Shown here: one piece after another, positions 36,001 to 49,524 of the stretch
Position numbering within the stretch: position 1 is the stretch's first letter
Layout: every line of letters starts with the position of its first letter
From: Euptelea pleiosperma
Taxonomy: Eukaryota; Streptophyta; Magnoliopsida; Ranunculales; Eupteleaceae
DNA: 64,000 bases
Reading direction: 5' to 3'
Assembly: GCA_035048495.1 (NCBI GenBank)
Contig: CM068549.1
Location: 11,518,000 to 11,581,999 of the forward strand
Notes under the pieces: model-generated
What the model saw: the letters and a program-made list of their open reading frames with translations, nothing else
Database searches by the model: none
What the model was told of the DNA's origin: nothing
Made by a program: the position numbers and the translations under genes

Positions 36001-38380
36001 GTTAGAAATGATCAAAATATTATTATATTCTTATTATTTTATTATTTTTTAAAATATTATCGATAATGATATCACTAAGCCTGTATTTTGGATATGGCAT
36101 TATAATATAAGGGGTATTTAATCTGGACCATCCAACCAGTGGGGCCCCACTGAAGAGTTATGGAGCCCAAGAATTGGACAACAAGAATCGAATGAGAAGA
36201 AAGAACACTAAGTAATAAGGTATGGTAGATAGTTAGTTTTAGATGACCTAAAATGGTTAGAAAGAGAGGGGTCCCACCTAGGATGTCAAAGGATCACATG
36301 GGAGAGCAAGGGTCGTATATAGTCTAAGGCGTTGGGAGAATATCTTCCCATAACCGGTTAACAAAATGTAATAGAGGTATGGTCAGTCAACCATTAATGT
36401 GAACCGCTCACATGGTCAATTAATTGGTTCCTAATATACTCCCTTGATAGATCATTGACCCATGCAGATTTTATTGCAAAACTAATATGCACCGATGCTT
36501 GCAGGTAAATAACTCAGAATACATTCCATTCTATAGGAAACTAAAAGCAACCTTTGATGTGTAGGTCCACTAGAGAGTGGCGCAGACGATCGTGGGGTCG
36601 ATTTTCAGGAGTGTGTGCATCATTATATCTAGTGTGTAGGTACACCAAGGAACGGATCGGACCATCATGGCTAATTCCCCAAAGGTGAACCATGCTGTAA
36701 TTTGAGGAGTGAGGTTGAGGTTCAGATCTAATGGTGAGTCCTTGCCCATCTTATCGAGGAGTGTTGAAATTGAGGGTCAAGAGGGTGGCTAGTAAGTCAT
36801 GGGAACTGTTGCCCTTCATCCGACGATGTGATGGAAGGTGAAGCAAGAAAAGAGTATAGAGAATAAGAAGATGGTCTATAAATGTGTTTTGCAGATATGA
36901 CGTCAACTATTGTTGACAAGGTCAGATGGACGAAACAACAACCATAAAGAAAAAGAACAAGAAATGAAAGATCAAGCCCGGAAGAAATCTTTTGAGAAGA
37001 TCAAACAAGGTAATCCTTACCTGAATAAGAGGCATCTTAGAGGAGTCAGTGATCAACAGTGGAGGTACAAAAGCTTTTGACTTCACATGATAGAGCAGCT
37101 TAGTTATGGCAGCTGGATGGTTGGGCGGCAACAAGAACTCGTGGGACAGCATCACCACTTTCTTAGGCGTGAGGAAGGATGGAGCAATAAAGGGAGGAAG
37201 ACGTTGTCTCCATACTAAAGGAATAGTGGGTTTGTACGACCAGAAACTACGTTGGCAAGTGATGAGGAGGGTTGATCTTCGATGAAACCATTCTACAGCT
37301 GCAACTCGTGGAGGGTTTGGATCTTCAGGTTTGATGGCGTGAGGTGAGGAGAGTTGGATCGTTGAATAGCCAAGGAGGCTTAGTCGGTTAGAAGAAATTT
37401 CAATCCCAAGAGGTTTCTTCCAAAAGTTTTTGAACGAATAATATAAAATAATTAAACTCACCTGGAAAAGAGTTATTGTCGATTGAATACAAAGGAAGAG
37501 AAGTGTTGATCCAATGGTGGTGGTTCTTGAAATGAAGCGGTGCGGCTCTTCAAGGATCCAGACCAACGGCTGCAATAGCTTCTTGAGGGCTGGGTTGAGA
37601 TGATGGACGGATAGCTCTTGATGTGTGTTGATTCATGGTGGAGGATACTAAAGAGAGGCACGGTGCAACACTTCGGTGGCAGGAGGAACGAGATCTAGTT
37701 GATGGGGGAAAAGGGCGTTTAACATGATATATTTATATGGAGAGATGGGGAAGACAAAAATCAATTTTTGTTAAAAGGATGGAGGCTTGGACGGCTATGG
37801 GGCTTAGAGTCCATAGGTTTAGGGTTTTCTTTTGAAGAGTCAAAAAGAGATAGGAAACAAAGTCCTATTGGTTTTCAATATAGTAAAAACTCAAGGCAAA
37901 TAGGTGTGATGGGGTTTGTTATTGTGTTTTGTTAAAACATTAAAAGGTGATAAGGTTTGGGTTGGTCAGTTTTGAACTTGGGAGTCATTGTTTTCAATAC
38001 AAACTATTAGAAAACCATATAATAAAGCGATGGTCAGAAGTATACAGTATTGGGTTTTAAAAAACTAAAAAACTAATGTTAGCATGGTGGGTACGGTTGG
38101 CATAGATTTAAAAAAAATTATTTTCAAAAACAAAGAAAAGTAATGTATGTTAGACAAAAAGTTTGATGCTAATAAAATATGTTAATTAATAAAACTAATG
38201 GCTTTAGGTCTATTACTTAAGTAGAAACATTGACCCTTACATAATGCTTAAGTACTTATGTACATTACCATTAACCTATAGTTTATGTATTACATGTACA
38301 TGCTCTTAAAAAATTAATACTATAGATCAAAATCTATGTAGCCTACTAATTAAATCCATTAATGATAATTAATTGTTAAT
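30068..38380. other. 8.3 kb without a recognisable gene, right copy
   Basis: Duplicate of 2584-10898. The degenerate repeats are at about 32094-32583, the paired GTCACGCCC segments begin near 32586 and 33371, and the unsupported long frame is at 36922-37575. Confidence 0.6.
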
Positions 38381-39952
38381 TGAAACTAGGGTTTTTTTGT
38401 CATTGAGAGAACGACCCTATAATCAAAAGAATTTGTAATTATCCAATTATCCTGCAAAAATACGAGTTTTGCATAGGGCTTCGTGTTGGATGTCGATCCG
38501 CACTCGGGGTTAGTTAGCGCAAATTAGGAACATGAAATGATGGACTTTTCTAAGAATTTGGTGGAGAGGTGAGAATGGCGGTGTGGAGTAAAACATGATT
38601 TTTTTATTTTTAATTTTATTATTCTAGAGAGAATCATTAACTGCTAAAATGAGGAGAGAGAAAATAGGAAGAACACAATAAGCACAACTAATAAGAAAGA
38701 TTTAAAGTTATTGACTGAAACTTCTCTCTATTGATTGAAATCAAATGGTTCTATTACAATTAAACTTAAACTTTCAAAACAAAGGAAATGAAATCAAACT
38801 TCTAAATAAATGAAACTAGCCTAAAATATTGAAAATAAACAAGAAAGAAAAAATATGGAAAGTTAGAGGAATAATAGGTAAGAGGATGAAACCTGGGATT
38901 GACTGTGTGCAAGGAAGAGGTGATGGTTACTGCCATTGGAAGACGAAGGGTCCATCCTTGTGCACAGTCCGATGATGGAGCCAAGATGTGTAAGGAATAT
39001 TTTCATATTTAATTTGGTAAAGATTTCGTTTGACATAAAAACATCTTGTAACCGTTCCTACGAGCACAAGTGTAGTGTGGAGATTTTGTGGTATGCATAC
39101 TTCGCCAACTACGTGAAGACTAAAAGACAGAGACAGCAAGAATCAGACGGTTGGCGACAGGAGTCATCTGAGTAACTGTCGATTTGTTAGTTAACGATCA
39201 AGTACGCTCGATTAGGAAGGTAAGTGACTTAGTAGCCATAGGAGTTTGTAAAAATGAACAAAATATAATGGTCAAACTTAATCATTGGACTGACCCGAGT
39301 CTAAGTCAATTAAATTGACTAATGGAATAGTCCATTCGATTGGACACTTATCCCCAATCAATTGGACATAGCCCAATTGATTGGAGACTCTGTGTAATCA
39401 ATTGGAAGCTACGAGGCAGAAACTTATTTCAGTCAAATCAATTGGAGACTTTATAAAATCGATTGGAGCCTTCGGGACACAAACTTATTTGAGTCAAATC
39501 GATTGGAAACTCTGTGAAATCGATTGGAGCCTTCGGGATAGAAACTTATTTGAGTCAAATCGATTGGAGACCACTGTGTAATTGATTGGAACCTTCGGAA
39601 TAGAAATCTTATTGAGCCCAATTGATTGGACACTTATCCCCAATCGATTGGACCTAGTGTACAATCGATTGGACCATGCACAGAATTGGTCCTTCTCAGA
39701 TCTAAAATTCTTGGTTCCATTATCCCACGTTCTGCACGACTCAGGGTCTTGGAATTCTATAAATACAACCCTTCTATGCCTTCTCTAAACACACACAAAG
39801 ACACAGAGTGACTCAATCTTTAAGAGAGAGAAGAAAATATTTTATTTATTAGAGTGTCCATTCGAAGAGCAAGAAGCTTGTTTTCCACTCACATCTTGTA
39901 AGCTTGTTATCTTCTTGATCAAAGCCAAGTGCTTGATCCTTTCCTCAGCTTA

Positions 39953-40594
39953 GGTCTTCTACTACTATATCTCACTGCTAGTCGTCCTGATATTTCCTTC
40001 AGTGTGGGTGCATGTGCTAGATTTCAAGCTAATCCCAAAGAATCTCATATTCTTGCAGTCAAACGTATCATCATGTATGTTAGTAGAACTATAGGATATG
40101 GTCTCTGGTATTCGTTTGATACTACTGCGGAGCTTACATGTTATTCTGATGCTGACTGGGCTGGAAATATTGATGATAGAAAAAGCACCAGTGGTGGGTG
40201 TTTTTATGTTGGTAACAGCCTAGTTAGTTGGCAAAGCAAGAAATAGAATTGTATTTCTTTATCTACTGAAGCCGAATATATATTGCAATTGGGAGCTGTT
40301 GTACTCAACTCTATGGATGAAGCAGATGTTAACTTATTATGGAATCAATGATTGATGACTATCTATTGTGATAATACGAGTGCTATAAATATATCGAAAA
40401 ACCCTGTGCAACACTCTAGAACTAAGCATATTGACATTCGTCATCATTTTATAAGAGATCTTGTTGAAGAAAAAATTATCACTTTGGAGCATGTCACAAC
40501 AGAAAATCAATTAGCAGATATCTTTACAATACCTCTTGATGTCGTTAGATTCGAATTTCTTCAAAAATCTATCGGTATTAGTTTGATTGATTGA
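39953..40594 (+). pseudogene. Copia RNase H remnant, right copy
   Basis: Same sequence and same disabling TAG and frame changes as 12471-13112. Confidence 0.92.
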
Positions 40595-40704
40595 TCTAGT
40601 ATTTTGTGTTTTTCTTTACTTTCATAATAATCTATTTGATTAGAACTGATTTTATATGATCTAAATTCAAACTTGTCATAGGTTCTATCAAGATCATATC
40701 ATGA

Positions 40705-40706
<2 letters not shown>

Positions 40707-40780
<74 letters not shown>
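40707..40780. repeat. (AT)n microsatellite, right copy
   Basis: AT run of about 74 bp, 10 bp longer than at 13225-13288. Confidence 0.95.
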
Positions 40781-40782
<2 letters not shown>

Positions 40783-43700
40783 CAATGTTTATAATGATTA
40801 ATCCATTATACTTTGTCTTTGTCAGTGGTTAAATTATCTTTTGTAAACATATGTTTCACACACTACACACTGACTAATTTTTCTTCAGGAATAGATATGA
40901 TTTCAGTATTATTTCTAGATCTTATTCTAGGAATAAAGAATAAACCTCTACTAGATATGACTTCAATTTAGTAGTGTTTCTGCCTTCGGTTGATTTCAAA
41001 ACTGCACTATAGTCAACTGTTGGCTTCCCAATGAGAGTTATTATTCTAAGGAAATAGCTACCTCTACAAAAATTAGAGTGAACGCCATCTGTATGGCCCT
41101 GTTTGAAATTGAAATTTGATTCTCATCATTGCTGCAAAAAAGGGCTACCAACATGGAGAGTGAAAGCTACCTATATTCAAAGTGAATAAAAATGGTATAA
41201 AAGACAGCCAATTTGCTAGAAAAATTCTTATCCTTCAGCAAATACCCGTATACATGAGTGTATATGAGAACCCTTAATAGCTCTAATGAGGATTTCATAT
41301 CTGGATACAGGATATCTTCGGGATTTCTAGAATCTGATGTCTAGAATATTACTAAAATTACTTATCCTCTCTTGTGTCGATTCTGATGTCAGCACTTTAT
41401 CTACTATTGGTTCTTAAGAGCAATGATTTTATTACCTTCATTGACTAAGTATTTTTTATTCACTGACGAATACGAATTTCTATATATAGCATGATCGAGT
41501 TGAAATTATAACTTACACAAGTTCTGTATTTCATGTTAATGTCAGTCAGTATTAATCAACCAAGTTTCAATAAAATTTTTGTTTCTATATCTTAAAATAA
41601 ATTTATCCCAATTCATATTCCTATCACGATTCTCTAAAGCTCAATTTATTTTTCAAGATCTACTATAATTTGATAATTGTTGTTAATTGACTTTGGTTTG
41701 TATGTTTATATGCATTTGTTCTTCATAATGATATCCATTGCATGCTTGTTATTTACTTATATTTATGTACCTTTGTCAATCTGTGACAAAAAGGGGGAGA
41801 GAAAATCATAGCGGTAAAAATAAGTTGATGCATGAGATAGGGGGAGAAAAAAAATTTATTATTTTTTCCAATTTCTCTACTTGTGATGTGCATAAATTAA
41901 CTCATTGCATTTTAATGATTTACTGATTGCCGATTATATTACATGTTATGTATTGTTGGTAGAATGTGTAGGGAACAGATCAAAAGCCATACCAGTATAT
42001 CTGTTCGATTATCTCCGAGAGAGTATGAGATAGTGAGTGAATCATGTAAGGGGGTGGGATTATATTTTCTATTTTTTACCTCCTATATGATTAAATATTT
42101 TTTGTCACGGAATTGCCAGAAGGGGAGATTGTAAGAAATATTTTCATATTCAGTTTGGCAAAGATTCTGTTTGACATAAAAATATTTTTGTAATCGTTCC
42201 TACGAGCACAAATGTAATGTAGAGATGTTGTAGTACGTATACTTCACCAACTACGTGAAGACTAAAAGACAGAGACGACAAGAATCATACGGTTGACAAC
42301 AGGAGTCATCTGAGTAACTATCGATTTGTCAGTTAACGATTGTGTACGCTCGATTAGGAAGGTAAGTGACTTAGTGGCCATAGGAGTTGGTAAAAATGAA
42401 CAAAATATAATGGTCAAACTTAATCATTGGACTGACCCGAGTCTAAGTCAATTAAATTGACTAATGGGATAATCCATTCGATTGGACACTTATCCCCAAT
42501 CGATTGGACATAGCCCAATTGATTGGAGACTCTGTGTAATCAATTGGAAGCTAAAAGGCAGAAACTTATTTCAGTCAAATCGATTAGAGACTCTGTGAAA
42601 TCGATTGGAGCCTTTGGGATTGAAACTTATTTGAGTCAAATCGATTAGAGACTTTGTGAAATCGATTGGAGCCTTCGGGACAGAAACTTATTTGAGTCAA
42701 ATCGATTGGAGACCACTGTGTAATCGATTGGAGCCTTCAGAATAGAAATCTTATTGAGCCCAATCGATTGGACACTTATCCCCAATCGATTGGACCTAGT
42801 GTACAATCGATTGGACCATGCACAGAATTGGTCCTTCTCAGATTCAAAATTCTTAGTTCCATTATCCCACGTTCTGCACGACTCAGAGTCTTAGAATTCT
42901 ATAAATACAATCCTTCTATGCCTTTTCTAAACACACACAGAGACACAAAGTGACTTAATCGTCAAGAGAGAGAAGAAAATGTTTTATTTATTAGAGTGTC
43001 CATTCGAAGAGCAAGAAGCTTATTTTCCATTCACATCTTGTGAGCTTGTTCTCTTCTTGATCAAAGCTAAGTGATTGATCCTTTCCTCAGCTTAAGTCTT
43101 CCACTTCTATATTCGACTTAGTAGCCTGAGTGTACCAGTGTGACTTAACACCATTTGAGCAACTTAGGGTTCAAGGTGTACTGAATCCTTCGCCTTCTGC
43201 AAAGGCGGGAGTGTTGAGAATTAAGATCGGAGGAGCCGATCGATGGTAGGTTTGGGGTGCACCAAACTGAACAAGCGGACAAGGCTTCTTGGCTGGAAGG
43301 GTGCGTGTGGATTCTTAGCGTTGATTCAGATGACATGGATGCATCGGTAGTAGGCCTTGGTTAAGTTTGGAAGCTATATTTGCAACGGTGCTGCGTAGGT
43401 AACCTTTGTTTCGTTTAACTTTTTCAGTTAGTGATACTTTCCGTCTAGACGTGGTCCCGTGGTTTTTCATTGGCCAAGGTTTCTACATAAAAATCTCTTG
43501 TCTTGTGTGATTGTTTGTTTGTATTCCGCAATCTATTTTGATTAGATCAAACGACAAAAAGACAATATACCACGGAGGTATATTCAATTTGAGTCGGTTG
43601 TGATAATCTTTTATCAAACAACTAAGGCATGTGATTTTATTCTCTTACCACAGACCAGTAAAATTGTGTAGGTATAAATAATTTTAAATACCTAATCAAC

Positions 43701-45146
43701 CCCCCCTTCTAGGTATATTGAGTTAAAGAGAACGGACTGGTGAAATTTCAAGATGTGGTAGGAAGAAGATGGTGATGTGCCGTTTGAAAAGGAGATGGCG
43801 GTGTAGCAGATTGGAGGTTGGAAGCACCGTGAAGGCGAGGTAGAGGTGCAACGATGGAGGAGAGGTGGCTGGCAATAATGGGACAGGTGAGGGCGATCTT
43901 CCCTCCTCCTTCTTCTATCCTCTTTGTTTTTTTATTTTTTTTCTTTTGGGTCTGCTTCACACCATTAAGGCCGGAGTTACAGACCTACAACTCCGGCCAT
44001 GATTTGAAGAGGAAGATGAAGGGGTGGTTTTGAGGATGGCTGGGTGAGTTGGCGGTATTGAGGTTGGGCAGTGTGGTACTGCTTGAGAGGAGCGGCTTCC
44101 TCTTCACTCCTCTTCTTTTCTTTGGTTTTGTTTCTCTAAATTGTTGAAGAAGGAGGGAGAGACGACGAGTTGTAGTGTTTGCTGTACATTATAGCAGCAA
44201 GGGGAGATCTTTGACGCACGCCTGAAAATGGAGGACGGCCAGCATAAAGAGAAGGGATCGATGGAGGATTGATGGTTTTTATGGCACTCTTGAGATCGTG
44301 AAGGAGATGGAGAAAGGCGTGGAGTTTCAGGCGGTAATGGGCGAGGAGATGCAGCGGCAAGGACGCCGAAGAAGATGGTGGCAGAGGAGGAGTGGAGGAC
44401 GATCCTCCTTCCCTTCTTTTCTATTTTTTTTTTTAGATTAGAGAAGGGAGAGAGGGTTGAGGACGGCTAGGGTTTGTAATGGAAGAGAAGTGGGGGGGGC
44501 CAAAGAGGGGATTCATCCTTCTTTATATAAAGGAAGGAGGTGGTAGGGTTTGGCTTATAAAATAGAAACTGTGGGTTTCTCTCTAGTGGAAACCCAGGAG
44601 CCCACTTAGTATGCAACCGTTTCATACTTAATATTACATCCACCGTTAAATGCTCATTGAAAAACTAAATTTTCTCTCTTCATTTTTTTTATTTAGAAAA
44701 TGCATTTTATTTAAAACATTTGAAATAACACATTTTTCAAGGGACATCCGACTGTAGTGATAATGTTTTCATACTTCTAAGCTTGCAATTATTTTCATAC
44801 TAGATTGGTCCGAGACCCATGGTCTCTAAAATGCCACCTCATCCCATGAACGTGATCGCACGTGTGGGTGTGTACCACATCCCATGCTCAAAATTATCTC
44901 CTCCATATGATTTGTGGCTAGTAACATCTCTTGCGTGGAAAATGAGGTGATTTGGTGTGATAATGGTTTAGATGATCAGATGAGTAATCTGCGGGTGATC
45001 GAATGATGGATCATCGGGGAGTGGGGATAGGCCAATGTAGGCCATAAGATAGAGTGACTGAAGAAGGAGAGAGGATCGGATGAGAGAGAGAATGGTGGTT
45101 CAGAGAGAGGAGAGAGAAAATATTATAAAATAAAGAGAAAATGCTA

Positions 45147-45216
45147 ACAGAGGGTCTTGAACCCTGGTCTTTGATTTGATTTTCTGCATGCTTTACCAAC
45201 TGAGCAAGTCCTCATC
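45147..45216 (-). other. tRNA-like block, LTR B right copy
   Basis: Same A-box and B-box as 17653-17722. Confidence 0.7.
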
Positions 45217-45630
45217 TTGTGTTAGTTGATAAGCTTTAATCTCCTTAGTCTCTTCTTTAAAAGTTTGTCTCTCCTTCTTTCTTGGTCATCTCTCGACTCT
45301 TTCGCTTCTCTAGTTCTCCCATTATTTGGCCTGTAACTTCTTCTCCTAGCCTACTGGCTCTTGAGCTTTGATCATCAATTCTGGAAGTTGATTGTGGGCC
45401 CTCATTCCATCAAAATTGTTCGATAGTGCTCCTGGGATAGAAAAAATCGCGTAATGAGAATTCTACAAAATTACTTTGCATGTAGGTCAAATAAATGCGT
45501 ATGAGTGCATGCAAATATACCATTTTGTGTAAAAAAATGTGTTACACACAATAAGAGAAACACTTACATAAAAAAGTTGATAATGCTAAAAGGATAATTG
45601 GTTAAAATAAGCACTTTTGAGCGAATATCA

Positions 45631-47187
45631 TTAATCAATGCCCTATGGGGCTCAAAGCGGTCCAAAAATGTTTGGGTCGCTTGAGTCCATGTGGGGCCCG
45701 CATGAAATAGCCCCAAAACCCTGAAAACAATTATCCATCTTGGAATTGGACGAAAACTGACGATAATGTTCTAACAATTAGATGACTGTATTTCATGAAG
45801 AAAAATATGTGAAAATGGGTCTTAGAAATTAAAACGCACAAAAATACCATATTTATGAATTTTTTTTCTTTCGGGGTTTTACATTTGGGGCTGTTTTATC
45901 CACGCTTAGAAATTATTTTCAATCAGGCAGTTTCTAACCGTCGGATTTGATATTATTTTTGGGTACTCAGATCCAACGCCTAGAAACCACCATTTAGGTT
46001 GATTCTAATTTTCTCATAAGATTGGTGGTTTCTAACTGTTAGATTTGAGTTTTTCCATTTGAATGTGAGCAATGTTTTTGGGTACTCAAATCCATGATTT
46101 TGGTGAGTTCTAACCGTCAGCTATAAATCTAGCGGGTAGAGATAGGTGCTCCCTTTCCATTTCTTTATAACTAATTTTATGTTTGAGATTGATATATGGT
46201 TTTTCTACAAATGGGTATTGAGATTCTACTAAATTCTAGGATTAGATTTTTTGTTATCCTGTAAATGGGTCTTAAATTAATGCCCCTTTTAACAATAATT
46301 CATGTAGATGGGTGTTTGCTGTAATTGAATTGAGATTTATGGTATTTGATTTTGTTTATCTAAACTAATGGGTTTCTAATCTCCCTTAGTTGTGTTATTT
46401 TGATAATTAACTAACCTCGATTAATAAGTTTCCTAATCTGATTGTTGTTCATCACTATTTTAACTCTCCTTATTAATGCCATCTTGATATTTCGCTAATT
46501 TGGAGAATGGCTTTTTCCTTTTAGGAATCAATGTAAATGGATGGTGTTGTAATTGGGAAAATATTAAATGTTTTAATTTTATTTTATCTAGATTAATGAT
46601 GGGTTTGAATTCAGTTAGTAGTCTATTTTATGTAAAAGGGTGTTATTATATTATGACTGAGACTTAAACATATTTTGTAATGCCCTGCATTTTTTATTCT
46701 ATTAATTGTTATAGATAATGATTAAATATTGATATGGTTAGTAAATTATGCTTTAATTTTGTTATGTTTGTTGGGTGGGCTCGTAGAGCAATTTTAGATA
46801 CTTTTAGGCATGTTTATGACCCAGTTAGTAGCCTAGTGGATACCTCTGGCCCATTAGTTGACCAAAATTAGGGTTTTGGACCTTTCATATTTAAGCCTGA
46901 GTGAAAGTGACAAAAATTACTTTTCACTCAACAGAAGCTCTAATCTCTTCTCTCTCTCTCTTTCCCTCTTGTGTTCTTTGGAGCTATTGAAAAACCCTTG
47001 GTTCGTTGGTGGATCTCTCTTAGAGTTTCTGTTTAGCGATTATAGGCAAGTAAACCACTATTAGCTACTTTTTGTTGTTTATTTTGATTGATAATATGTT
47101 TGTTCTCTTGTTGAGAAAGAATGTTTAGGATTTTATGTGATTTTCTCCATTGATCTTTGCATATAGTGTGTCCATCATCGGGCAAAG
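45631..47187. other. 1.55 kb without a recognisable gene, right copy
   Basis: Duplicate of 18137-19689, with small indels (for example one extra C near 46822). Confidence 0.5.
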
Positions 47188-47201
47188 TGATATTTGCTCA
47201 A
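47188..47201 (+). mobile_element. First 14 bp of outer LTR G
   Basis: TGATATTTGCTCAA. Its last five bases, CTCAA, are duplicated at 57357-57361, after which LTR G continues with AAGTGCTTATTTTAAGCC. This shows that the 10.2-kb element inserted 14 bp into an existing LTR of the same family in opposite orientation. Confidence 0.85.
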
Positions 47202-47620
47202 TGAAACAAGGATTTTTCGCGTCGTTGGATCGAAAACCTTAGAATCAACACAGTTTTTTTAGATCCGATTTCTTTTTCTGCAAAAAATTAACAATTCTCG
47301 CATAATGGGAAGTGTCGGATGTCGATCCGCACTCGAGGTTAGGTTAGTGCAAACATGAGCAACAAAATTATGGAATAGCTACAGAAATGGTAGGGGATAG
47401 ATGAGAATGATGGAGAAATCAAATTAAAAAAAATTGTTTTTCGATTGAGATAATGACATCCATGCAAGAAATTTTCATCAAAAGCAACTAGATTAAAAAG
47501 ATTCAAACACATCTTTTGACAAAAACGAATTAGATTTATTGACTTAAGAGGTCTATTATAATGCTTTGAATTACATATAAAATAAAATAAACTAAAAAGC
47601 AATCTAAAAATGAGAAGAAA

Positions 47621-47656
<36 letters not shown>

Positions 47657-48219
47657 TTAGAGAGAAGAAAAAAGAGAAAGTGAGTTCTTCACCTTTGGAC
47701 TTACCATGAGTACATGGATCAGCCATGAATGAAGACGGTGTGAGGATTGCAGGGTTGCTGGTCAGCAAGTGGAGGGATGGAGGAGCCCAATTGGAACACA
47801 CCCAAGTTGCAGTCCAGCAAGGAATAGACCGTGAGGTAGAGGTGATTGCTGGCTGTGGTAATGGTGGATGGCAAGAGTGGTGGCATTGTGGAGACAGATC
47901 TCGACTGGAGTTATTGCAAGCGCTGGTACATGGTAAGGATGGTGGTGTTGATGGCCGCAAACTTGTAGGTCCAGCAACTGTTGATGAGGGATGGATGGCT
48001 AGAGAAAGATTGCCGGATTGAGGAGTTGCCGGCGTGTTGCAGGTTTGCAGCAAGGAGGAGGACGAAGCAGCATGTGGAGAAGGGGTTGCTGGCCGTTGAT
48101 GGGGGCGGCAACCGAAGTTGCAGCGATGTGGGAACCTTCGTTGGGTTCTGGTGGTAGAGGAGGTGGAACGGCGAGCAAGGAGGGGGCAGTCCAGCAGGAG
48201 GAGAATGCAGCTGGCGGCC

Positions 48220-48332
48220 AGAGTTGCAGGTCTGCAACTCCGACGAGAAGAAGAAGACAAAGGCGATAGAAGAAGAAGAAGAAGGAGAAGAAGAAGAAGA
48301 ACGGCCGGAGTTGCAAACCTGCAACTCCGGCG
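48220..48332. repeat. Two family palindromes in the 3' LTR
   Basis: AGAGTTGCAGG + TCTGCAACTCCGACG at 48220-48245 and GGCCGGAGTTGCAAA + CCTGCAACTCCGGCG at 48303-48332, separated by GAAGAAGAA-type sequence. Confidence 0.85.
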
Positions 48333-49010
48333 AAGGATGGGGAAGAAGACGAAGAAGAAAGGAGGAAGAAGAGGAGAAAGAAGTCACGGGGAAGAAGGGA
48401 AAGGATAGGGGGAAGGAGAGGAGGAGATTGGAGGGGGATTAGGGTTCGAACGAACCCCTCTCCTTCTCCTTTTAAAGCTCCCTATTTCCTTTAATGGAAA
48501 CAGGGTATTTTTTGAAAATAAAAAATATGAAAAATATATATATATATTTTTTTTAAGTAAAACATTACTTTTCTATGGGGAATCTCCCCATTTAGTGGAC
48601 CCCCCATTTTTTAAAATTTAATTAAAATTATTTTGAAATTCACGGGGTCCACTAACTGGTCGGACAGCGGGTCGATGATGATGGGCCCGGCTACTGGCCC
48701 ACATGGATTGATGATGTCCATCGTCTCACAAGATGATGTGACAGACAGTCTGATGGCGATCGGATGGATGGTGACTTGATTGGGACCCAGATTGGTAGAT
48801 CGACGGATCTAAAGAGATCCAACGGTCCAATTGAAGATCCAACGGTCCGATGGAAGATCCAACGGTCAGAAAGCTAAGGGAGATGAGATAGAGCCGATGG
48901 GCAGGAGTTCTGGGGTTAGGTCAGTAGATTCGAGGACCGAGAGATGAAGAGAGAGAGAGAATAAGGAGAGATGAGAGAGAAAGTATCAGAAAATAGAGAG
49001 AAAAGCACTG

Positions 49011-49079
49011 GCGGAGGGTCTGGAACCCTGGTCTTCACTGTGACCATCCTCACGCTTCTCTAGTAGAGTCGACTATCAT
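49011..49079 (-). other. tRNA-like block in the 3' LTR
   Basis: On the minus strand GACTCTACTAGAGAAGCG (diverged D-arm) and CAGGGTTCCAGACCCTC (B-box GGTTCCAGACC, one change from the other LTRs). Confidence 0.5.
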
Positions 49080-49524
49080 TCTTTGCTGACTCATGTGGCT
49101 TTAAACGCTTTGGTCCGTCTCTTGGTCATTGGCTCTCCTACTCTCTTCGTTCTTTGGGCGCTTTTTGGTCCTCTTATTCAGTCCATATTTGGCCCATATC
49201 TTCTAGTCATAGCATGTGGGCTCTTTAAGCTTTGATAATGGGCTTTCATGATCGATTTGGGCCCACAAGTCTCGAGAATCGTCCCATCGGGGTTTCCTGC
49301 GACAGAAGAAGCGCATAATGAGACTTTATCAGAACGGCTTAATATCTAGACTTCCGAAAATGTGTTTAATGCATGCAAATATACCATTTCGTCCAGAAAA
49401 GTGTGTTCTACGCAACAGAAGAGACTATTACGTAGAAAGTAGATAAATAGAGCATTTTACGTAGGAGAATGCAATAACGCTAAAAGGATAATTGCTTAAA
49501 ATAAGCACTTTTGAGCGAATATCA

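Larger units (their letters stand above)
38989..43750 (+). mobile_element. Internally deleted Copia, right copy
   Basis: Duplicate of 11507-16258, including the LTR-to-pol deletion junction and the AGATG duplication (38984-38988, 43751-43755). Palindrome arrays lie at about 39333-39682 and 42470-42820; the right LTR is 42130-43750. Small SNPs distinguish it, for example CAATCGATTGG near 42782 where the left copy has CAATCAATTGG. Confidence 0.92.
38381..45630 (-). mobile_element. Athila-like solo LTR B, right copy
   Basis: Same ends and TTAAT duplication (38376-38380, 45631-45635) as 10899-18136. Contains the Copia at 38989-43750, palindrome 43969-43998 and tRNA-like block 45147-45216. Confidence 0.9.
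27491..47536 (+). repeat. Right copy of the 20-kb near-identical direct duplication
   Basis: Collinear with 1-20032. Unlike the left copy it continues without a gap through the LTR that begins at 47202 and the rest of that element, so it is the better representation of the locus. Confidence 0.97.
47202..49524 (-). repeat. 3' LTR (in sense) of the Athila-like element
   Basis: 2,323 bp. On the minus strand it starts TGATATTCGCTCAAAAGTGC and ends CCAACGACGCG..TTGTTTCA. In sense it contains the tRNA-like block (49011-49079), TTTAAAAGG near 48470, palindromes at 48220-48245 and 48303-48332, a GA/TC microsatellite (47622-47653), and the U5 block near 47314-47350. Alternate-frame ORFs of about 70-220 residues are by-products of its low-complexity composition. 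Confidence 0.92.

Noticed and set aside
47604..48442. Overlapping ORFs of 70-220 residues on both strands, again at 55450-56269
   Set aside because: They come from GAAGAA/TCTCTC and palindrome low complexity inside the LTR, and several frames are open at once.
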